This document shows positions 7,569 to 12,578 of a stretch of DNA of 12,578 nucleotides, piece after piece (the first letter of the stretch is position 1; each line of letters starts with the position of its first letter). Location of the stretch: contig CAJBAP010000181.1 in NCBI GenBank assembly GCA_903950295.1, forward strand, positions 1 to 12,578, in the 5' to 3' direction. The notes below the pieces were generated by a model that had not been told where the DNA came from, did not search any database, and saw nothing but the letters and a program-made list of their open reading frames with translations. The DNA is from an uncultured Rhodocyclaceae bacterium (GTDB taxonomy: Bacteria; Pseudomonadota; Gammaproteobacteria; Burkholderiales; Rhodocyclaceae). The position numbers and the translations under genes were made by a program.

Positions 7569-7595
7569 GGCCACCCCGCAACGTCGCTACTCTGG
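7560..7595. terminator. Candidate two-way terminator made from both gene ends
   Basis: CCAGAGTAG (7560-7568) and CTACTCTGG (7587-7595) form a perfect 9-bp inverted repeat around an 18-base loop. The arms are the last three codons (Pro-Glu-stop) of rep and of the convergent HDOD gene. In the minus-strand direction the stem is followed by TTTCTT, a weak T tract; in the plus direction there is almost none. The large loop and poor T tracts make intrinsic termination uncertain, but this is the only visible stem at the junction. Confidence 0.4.
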
Positions 7596-8459
7596 ATTGA
7601 CTTCGTCGTTATCGAGAATCGCCTGCGCCGCCACGACGAGCTCGGCCTGGCGCTCTTCATTCAAACCATTCATGTGGCTGGCAAGCCATTCCAGGCTGGC
7701 GTGCTGAACCAGCCGCTTCGCTTGCGCCAGATCATCCGGCAGGGCGGGGTTGTCTGCACTTGTGACGAGATGGCGCGCAGTATCAAGATAGAGCTTGCAG
7801 AGGTTGGCGCGCACATTGTCCATGCCACGAATGAGTTGCACGAGGAGCGGGGGCAAGGCCCAGACTGTGGCGCATTTCATGGAAAGATCGCGAAAACGGA
7901 AGCCGCAAGTCAGTTCCTGAGCTTCCGCCGATCGATGGGCGCGGCCGCTTTCGAGCGCATCGAGCGCCGCTTGCGGTAACTCCGGCGCAAAATTCCACAG
8001 CAGCAGTTCGCCGATCTCGGCCAGCAAGGCTGCCATCGCCACTTCTTCCGGGGCAATGTCGGCGCGCGCCTTGCCCCACATTTGCGCAATCTGGCTGGCG
8101 AGCACGGCACGTGAATCGCAGGCGAGCAGACCCTCTCGGTGATCGTCGGTTTCCGGGCTGCCCAGCAGAAGGTTGCGGAAGGTCTTGATGCCCAACTGCA
8201 TTACCGCGCCGAGCGGCGTCGTGGTGTCGTGCCCCAGGCGGTGGCTACGGTGGCTTTCCGCCTCGCGCAAGAGGCGCAGGCACAAATACGGGTCGCCGAT
8301 CACCAGTGAAGTGAGGTCGGCGGCGGAAAGCGTCTCCCCCTCGACTTCTTCAAGGGCGCGCAGCAGCAACTTGCTGCGCGTCATGCAGGGGATCTCCTGA
8401 GAGGTCAGAAACGCCGCCCATTGATCCACCCCCCAATGTTTTTGGTATTCCGTCAGCAT
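7587..8459 (-). CDS. HDOD domain protein
   Basis: HDOD proteins are helical relatives of HD phosphohydrolases, usually without metal-binding residues, and are thought to act in signalling. This one has 290 residues. The HDOD domain runs from about residue 12 to 215, with the opening QEIPCMTRSKLLLRALEEVE, the middle GDPYLCLRLLREAES and TPLGAVMQLGIKTFRNLLL, and WALPPLLVQLIRGM at the end. The place where an active HD protein has His-Asp reads LLAEIGELLL (145-154), so the dyad is absent and enzymatic activity is unlikely. Residues 216-290 are helical with no recognised domain, and there is no attached GGDEF, EAL or receiver domain. The ATG at 8457-8459 has a strong AGGAGGG ribosome site. It lies 46 bases downstream of cca on the same strand and converges on rep. 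Confidence 0.88.
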   Translation of the reverse strand: MLTEYQKHWGVDQWAAFLTSQEIPCMTRSKLLLRALEEVEGETLSAADLTSLVIGDPYLCLRLLREAESHRSHRLGHDTTTPLGAVMQLGIKTFRNLLLGSPETDDHREGLLACDSRAVLASQIAQMWGKARADIAPEEVAMAALLAEIGELLLWNFAPELPQAALDALESGRAHRSAEAQELTCGFRFRDLSMKCATVWALPPLLVQLIRGMDNVRANLCKLYLDTARHLVTSADNPALPDDLAQAKRLVQHASLEWLASHMNGLNEERQAELVVAAQAILDNDEVNPE

Positions 8460-8462
8460 TTA

Positions 8463-8469
8463 CCCTCCT
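8463..8469 (-). promoter_or_regulatory. Near-perfect Shine-Dalgarno of the HDOD gene
   Basis: On the minus strand AGGAGGG ends three bases before the ATG, so the AGGAG core is five bases away. It is the strongest ribosome binding site in the window and fixes the start at 8459. It contrasts with the overlapping or weak sites elsewhere, suggesting that this gene is initiated independently of cca. Confidence 0.75.
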
Positions 8470-8505
8470 GCGGATGAACTACGACGAACCGTAGAGAATC
8501 TTTAA

Positions 8506-9732
8506 TCAGGCGGTACGACCGACCTCGACCACTGCGGCCACCCGCGCCGCATGTACTCGCGCCGGAATCTGTGCCGGGTCAGTGCAGGCTTGCGCAATGG
8601 CACCCGCATCAACCGCGCGGACTGCCTGCAATGCGGTACGCCAAAGCGTGGCGGCGGTGAATTCCTGCTCTGCAAATCCCAGCCGCCCACGATAATCGGC
8701 TTCACAGGCACCCAGCACTTCCTCGAAACGCGCGGGCCGACGCAATGCATCGCAGCGTTCAAGGAGCTTCACTTTTGTTTCGGGCCGCAGCTCGGTGATA
8801 CGCCCCATGTCGCCATGAAAACGTGCCACCAGTCGCGCCACGTCGCGACAGTCGGTCGGTACACGCAGACGCTCGCACAGCGGCTCCAGCAGGCTGACGC
8901 TTTTCAGCTCATGGCCAATATGGCGCGGCAGAATGTCGGCGGGGGTCACGCCCTTGCCGAGATCGTGCGTCAATGCAGCAAAGCGCGCCGGCAGCGACAA
9001 TTTCAGGCGTGCCGCCATGTCGATCACCATCATTACATGCACGCCAGTGTCGATCTCGGGGTGAAAGTCGGCACGCTGCGGCACGCCCCAAAGTCGATCC
9101 AGTTCCGGCAACAATCGAGCAAGTGCGCCACAAGCACGCAAGGTCTCAAACATGCGCGACGGCTGGTCTTCCATCAATCCCCTGGCAAGTTCCTGCCAGA
9201 CGCGCTCGGCAACCAGCGCATCGACCTCGCCGTTCGCCACCATCTGCCGCATCAGCGCCAATGTTTCAGGTGCCACCGAAAATTCGGTGAAGCGTGCCGC
9301 AAAACGTGCGAGCCGCAAAATGCGCACCGGGTCTTCGGCAAACGCCGGCGAGACATGGCGCAGGATTTTTTTCGCCAGATCGGACTGGCCACCGTAAGGG
9401 TCAATCAACTCGCCTTCCCCGTTCTTCTCGGCGCGGGCAATGGCGTTGATCGTCAGATCGCGACGCGCGAGGTCCTCTTCGAGCGTAACGTCGGGCGCGG
9501 TGTGAAAGACGAAGCCGGCATAGCCCGGTGCGGTCTTGCGTTCGGTACGGGCCAGCGCATATTCCTCATGCGTCTGGGGATGGAGGAACACCGGAAAATC
9601 GCGCCCGACGGGCTGAAAACCCTCCGCCAGCATTTGTTCCGGGCTTGCGCCGACAACGACCCAGTCGCGATCCTTGACGACCAGACCCAGCAGTTCGTCA
9701 CGAATTGCGCCGCCGACGCAATAAACCTGCAT
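8506..9732 (-). CDS. cca: CCA-adding tRNA nucleotidyltransferase with HD domain
   Basis: Cca adds or repairs the 3' CCA end of tRNAs without a template. From the ATG at 9730-9732 it has 408 residues, close to E. coli Cca (412). The class II nucleotidyltransferase head has YCVGGAIRDELLG (4-16), metal-binding Asp21 and Asp23 (DRDWVVVGA) and RRDLTINA (90-97). The neck has EDPVRILRLARFAARF (133-148). The C-terminal HD domain has THDLGKG with His256 and Asp257, as in multifunctional gammaproteobacterial and betaproteobacterial Cca with phosphatase and 2',3'-cyclic phosphodiesterase activity. A start at 9813 would add 27 residues overlapping the upstream gene and lacking family resemblance, so I reject it. 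The gene starts 2 bases after the NDUFA9-like stop, so it is probably co-transcribed with slt. Confidence 0.96.
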   Translation of the reverse strand: MQVYCVGGAIRDELLGLVVKDRDWVVVGASPEQMLAEGFQPVGRDFPVFLHPQTHEEYALARTERKTAPGYAGFVFHTAPDVTLEEDLARRDLTINAIARAEKNGEGELIDPYGGQSDLAKKILRHVSPAFAEDPVRILRLARFAARFTEFSVAPETLALMRQMVANGEVDALVAERVWQELARGLMEDQPSRMFETLRACGALARLLPELDRLWGVPQRADFHPEIDTGVHVMMVIDMAARLKLSLPARFAALTHDLGKGVTPADILPRHIGHELKSVSLLEPLCERLRVPTDCRDVARLVARFHGDMGRITELRPETKVKLLERCDALRRPARFEEVLGACEADYRGRLGFAEQEFTAATLWRTALQAVRAVDAGAIAQACTDPAQIPARVHAARVAAVVEVGRTA

Positions 9733-9734
9733 GC

Positions 9735-10619
9735 CTATGACGCGGGGCCGGCGAGATACTGCGGTGCGATGGCTTCCAGCGGCATGGCCTTGAGGCTGAA
9801 CGGCAGTACGCAACCGGCGGGGCAGGTGCTGGGTACCGACATGGAGCGCACGTTATCGCGGGTCATCGGGCCGTTGGGAACAAACTCCATGGCCCAGGCC
9901 TGTAAATACGACAAGCTTTGCGGCAGGCCAAGAATGGGGCGCGGATGGCCACTGATCTTGCCCGTGTAGGCGACGAGCTCACGCAAGCTGTAGACGCGCG
10001 GGCCGCACAGCGGGTAGGTCTGGCCACGGCTTTCAGGATGATCGAGGCTGGCGACGACCGCCGATACCACATCCTCCAGCCAGATCGGCTGGAATTGCGC
10101 GCCGGGACAGGCGAGTGGCAGGATGGGCGCCATTTTCAGCAGGCCGGCGAAAAGCGTGAGAAAAGCATCGCCCCGGCCGAAGATCACCGAAGGCTGGAAG
10201 ATCGTCACCTCCGGGTAGGCTGCTTTCAGCGCAGCTTCACCGGCTGCCTTGCTGCGCAGATAGTCGGAGGGCGCATCGGCAGCTGCGGCCAGCGCAGAAA
10301 TATGGAGCAGACGCGGCACACCCGCGGCACGCGCAGCACGACCGATCTTGCCCGGTAATTCAGCATGAATGCGTTGAAAATTGCCTTTGAGGATGCCGAC
10401 CAGGCTGATCACCACATCCTGCCCGACCATCAGGCGCGCCAGCGTGGCCTCGTCATGCACATCGGCTTCGACGATGCGTGCCGCAGGCAACACGGCGAGA
10501 TGTTTGACGCGTTCGCGGCGACGTGTGGGCAAGGTAATGCAAAAGTCGGCGCCAGCGAGACGGCGTGCCACGGCGCCGCCAAGAAAGCCGGTACCGCCAA
10601 TCAACAGAACATTCTTCAT
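9735..10619 (-). CDS. Complex I NDUFA9-like NAD(P)-binding protein
   Basis: This 294-residue protein is an atypical short-chain dehydrogenase of the NDUFA9-like group, related to the accessory subunit of mitochondrial complex I. The bacterial role and substrate are not established. The Rossmann motif GGTGFLGG is at 8-15, followed by a basic stretch TRRRERVKHL (32-41) that may favour NADPH. Ser108 (LLHISALAA) and Tyr120-x3-Lys124 (YLRSK) give an apparently intact SDR triad. FQPSVIFGRGD (141-151) is typical of the group. The ATG at 10617-10619 overlaps the slt stop as ATGA, and cca begins 2 bases after its end. The placement between slt and cca is common in betaproteobacteria as I know them. 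No complex I (nuo) genes are in view, so a respiratory role is only suggested by family name. Confidence 0.88.
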   Translation of the reverse strand: MKNVLLIGGTGFLGGAVARRLAGADFCITLPTRRRERVKHLAVLPAARIVEADVHDEATLARLMVGQDVVISLVGILKGNFQRIHAELPGKIGRAARAAGVPRLLHISALAAAADAPSDYLRSKAAGEAALKAAYPEVTIFQPSVIFGRGDAFLTLFAGLLKMAPILPLACPGAQFQPIWLEDVVSAVVASLDHPESRGQTYPLCGPRVYSLRELVAYTGKISGHPRPILGLPQSLSYLQAWAMEFVPNGPMTRDNVRSMSVPSTCPAGCVLPFSLKAMPLEAIAPQYLAGPAS

Positions 10620-12578
10620 GGAAGATCCTCGGCGGTGCCATCACTGAAGCCACGGGGGCGAATCGTACCGATCCGGGTGGTCAGGGACGGCGTCGGACCT
10701 CCCATCAATGCGGCATAACTCATGGCGTTGGCCATCACCTTCTTGACGTAGTCACGCGTTTCGTTGAAGGGGATCGATTCGGCGTAGATCGCGCCTTCGA
10801 GCGACGTTTCGGCGCGCCATTTGCGCGCCCGGCCCGGCCCGGCGTTGTAGGCCGCCGAGGCGAGCACGGGATGATCGTCGAGACTGTTCAGCACCATCCG
10901 CATGTAGTTGGTGCCAAGGGTAACGTTGGTATCCATCTGGGTCACCTTGGCCGGATGAAAATCGTTCATGCCGATTTTCTTGGCCACCCACTTCGCGGTG
11001 GCCGGCATCAGTTGCATCAGGCCCTTGGCGCCCACGCTCGATTTCGCATCCATGATGAAACGGCTTTCCTGCCGCATCAGGCCGTAGACCCAGGCGGGGT
11101 CGAGATTGACCTCGCGCGCGCGCGGCTCGATCTTGGTGAGGAAGGGTGTCGGGTAGCGTTGTGCGTAATCATGTTCCGTCCGCGTGCGATCGGCGGTGTT
11201 GATCGCACGGTCGATAACATCGTTCCGGCGCGCCAGCTCTGCAGCTGCCAGCAGTTGCCGGTCGTTGAGACTGGCGAGCGCCCAGTTCCATTCGCGGATA
11301 CCTTCGATGCGCATATCGAGCCGGATCAACGCCAAACCTCGGGCGAGTCCCGGATGCGTTGCCGCGGCGGCAAGCTCACCAGCGCTCGGTGGCAGCGCAC
11401 GCGGTGGCAGCGCATAGCTCTTGCCGAGCGCTTCACCGGCGAGGATGCCGTAGAAGGTCGGCTGACCGGCAATGCGCGCATACAATGCTTGCGCTCCCTC
11501 GGTATTGCCGGTGACAGCATGGGCACGGGCGCGCCAGTAGGTCCATTCGGGTTGGGCTTGCTGGGTTTCCGGCATGGCCGTGATGGCATACGCCACTGCG
11601 GGCCACTGGCCCGCGCGCAGTGCGGCGCGTACGCGCCAGGCGTGCTGATCCTCGTCCAGCAGTGCACCCAAAGCCGTCGCCTGGTCGAACCATGCCGTGG
11701 CTTCTGGTTGGTGGGTCATCGCTGCGGCCAACGCCAGACGCCCCCGGACGAAGCCACGCTCGGCAGCACTGAAATGATTTTCGATCTCCTGCCAACGCAC
11801 GGCGGCAACACGGGCGTCGGCACGTGCCATGCGAACGGCCGCGAAGGCCGCGAGTTCGCGGCCGCGGCGAGTGGCGGCGTAATGCTCCGGCAATTTGGCC
11901 AGATATTTCGCCGGGTGTTCGGCAATCGCCTCGACCGTGCGCCAGGATGGCTCCTCCGCATCTGGTAGCCAAGCGGCGATAGTGCGCGCCTCCTTGAGCT
12001 TGCCGAGCGCCAGCTGGCGGCGCAAGCGCTCCCACAAAGCATCCGCAGACAACTCGCCCGCAGCGGCCAAACGGGCCAGCGGGGACATACAGCTTTCGGC
12101 TAGCGGGGCGGCCGACCCAAGCAGCGCACGCGCATCTCCGCTCGCCTCGGGTTCGCCCAAGCGCAGGCGTACATCGAGCCCGCGACAGTTCGCTTCTGCA
12201 TCCGGTCGTTGCAAGTGCGCAAACTGGATGCGTGCTTCGCTCCAGTCTTCGCGGCGTATCAGCCATCGCAGCCAGTCGCCCCGCATTTTTTCACCCAGAT
12301 AGCTACCCGCATGCTGGTCGATAAATTCGGCAACCCCGGCATCCGATCCGTCTTCGAGCCGCTGGACACTCTGGTAGTACATCGCCCACGGCTGGAGCGG
12401 ATGGGTCTTGAGGCTGGCGATGGCACGCGTGAGCTTTACCCGATCGCCACGGGCAAAAGCCTCGCGCGCGGCGATGAAACTGGCGTCCTCCGGGTGGCCG
12501 GAGGGGGAACCGGATTGGGCCAGCGCCGGCAGAGCGACAAACAAACCAACGAGCAGGCTCGGCAGGATCTTCAGTGCG
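10616..12578 (-). CDS. slt: Soluble lytic murein transglycosylase Slt (start outside window)
   Basis: Slt is a periplasmic enzyme that cleaves peptidoglycan to 1,6-anhydromuropeptides. The reading frame stays open to the right edge. Upstream of the TTG at 12544 it continues as ALKILPSLLVG, which with FVALPALA forms a signal peptide, so the true start is a few codons beyond 12578. Numbered from that TTG, the long helical superhelical domain covers about 20-430 and the catalytic domain about 470-615. The catalytic Glu493 sits in MRQESRF, followed by GLMQLMPAT (508-516) and AYNAGPG (565-571), the hallmarks of family 1A transglycosylases. Length matches Slt70. It overlaps the next gene by four bases (ATGA). 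Nothing looks damaged. Confidence 0.96.
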   Translation of the reverse strand, partial: ALKILPSLLVGLFVALPALAQSGSPSGHPEDASFIAAREAFARGDRVKLTRAIASLKTHPLQPWAMYYQSVQRLEDGSDAGVAEFIDQHAGSYLGEKMRGDWLRWLIRREDWSEARIQFAHLQRPDAEANCRGLDVRLRLGEPEASGDARALLGSAAPLAESCMSPLARLAAAGELSADALWERLRRQLALGKLKEARTIAAWLPDAEEPSWRTVEAIAEHPAKYLAKLPEHYAATRRGRELAAFAAVRMARADARVAAVRWQEIENHFSAAERGFVRGRLALAAAMTHQPEATAWFDQATALGALLDEDQHAWRVRAALRAGQWPAVAYAITAMPETQQAQPEWTYWRARAHAVTGNTEGAQALYARIAGQPTFYGILAGEALGKSYALPPRALPPSAGELAAAATHPGLARGLALIRLDMRIEGIREWNWALASLNDRQLLAAAELARRNDVIDRAINTADRTRTEHDYAQRYPTPFLTKIEPRAREVNLDPAWVYGLMRQESRFIMDAKSSVGAKGLMQLMPATAKWVAKKIGMNDFHPAKVTQMDTNVTLGTNYMRMVLNSLDDHPVLASAAYNAGPGRARKWRAETSLEGAIYAESIPFNETRDYVKKVMANAMSYAALMGGPTPSLTTRIGTIRPRGFSDGTAEDLP

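Noticed and set aside
8479..8494. Small inverted repeat CTACG-N6-CGTAG between cca and the HDOD gene
   Set aside because: It has only five base pairs and is not followed by a T run on the minus strand, so it is too weak to call a terminator.
8551..9969. A 472-codon plus-strand open frame opposite cca and the NDUFA9-like gene
   Set aside because: It lies antisense to two well-supported genes, its translation resembles no family I know and is rich in Arg, Gln, Cys and His, and it spans their junction. Long antisense frames are common in GC-rich coding DNA.
10565..11968. A 467-codon plus-strand open frame opposite slt
   Set aside because: The opposite strand encodes an intact Slt with catalytic motifs; this frame shows no domain, signal peptide or ribosome site.
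12542..12544. TTG as the start of slt
   Set aside because: The frame upstream continues to the right edge and supplies the basic and hydrophobic first half of a signal peptide that the TTG would cut.
1..12578. Mobile element, CRISPR, phage or defence island
   Set aside because: No transposase, integrase, spaced repeats, tRNA-bounded insert or compositional break was seen; the genes are conserved housekeeping families packed without gaps.

Overview
This 12.6 kb stretch is compact, GC-rich chromosomal DNA from a proteobacterium. Gene content and order point to a betaproteobacterium, possibly of the Rhodocyclales group; that is an inference from family resemblance and gene order, not a database result. 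Thirteen protein genes fill almost all of it. Two are cut by the window edges: rlpA on the left and slt on the right. No intergenic gap exceeds about 65 bases. I see no tRNA, rRNA, CRISPR array, insertion sequence, phage gene or attachment site.

Left two thirds (1-7568, + strand): rlpA (5' end missing), a D-Ala-D-Ala carboxypeptidase (PBP5/6 type), dat (D-amino-acid aminotransferase), ybeD, lipB, lipA, a periplasmic DUF4197 protein, a 77-residue four-cysteine protein, and rep helicase. From dacA to lipA every junction is an overlap (4, 14, 22 and 4 bases), and the rest are separated by 2-9 bases. This looks like one translationally coupled unit, with a possible internal promoter at 778-783. 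The order rlpA-dacA-ybeD-lipB-lipA is the one known from the E. coli mrd-lip region, here with dat inserted and ybeF absent. The genes link septal and side-wall peptidoglycan processing (RlpA, DacA), D-alanine/D-glutamate interconversion (Dat) and lipoate attachment and synthesis (LipB, LipA), with YbeD as a small ACT-like partner of unknown role.

Right third (12578-7587, - strand): slt (start beyond the right edge), a complex I NDUFA9-like NAD(P)-binding protein, cca, and an HDOD-domain protein. slt and the NDUFA9-like gene overlap by 4 bases. cca follows 2 bases later, and the HDOD gene 46 bases after that with its own strong ribosome binding site. rep and the HDOD gene converge. Their last nine bases are identical (both end Pro-Glu-stop), so the junction forms a perfect inverted repeat that may act as a two-way terminator.

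The region is mostly housekeeping and I find no convincing undescribed system. The points most worth a second look are local: the inverted repeat formed by the two gene ends, a 10-base tandem duplication at the dat/ybeD junction whose loss would fuse the two genes in frame, the hairpin abutting a perfect -10 box before dacA, and the uncharacterised DUF4197 and four-cysteine proteins carried between lipA and rep.
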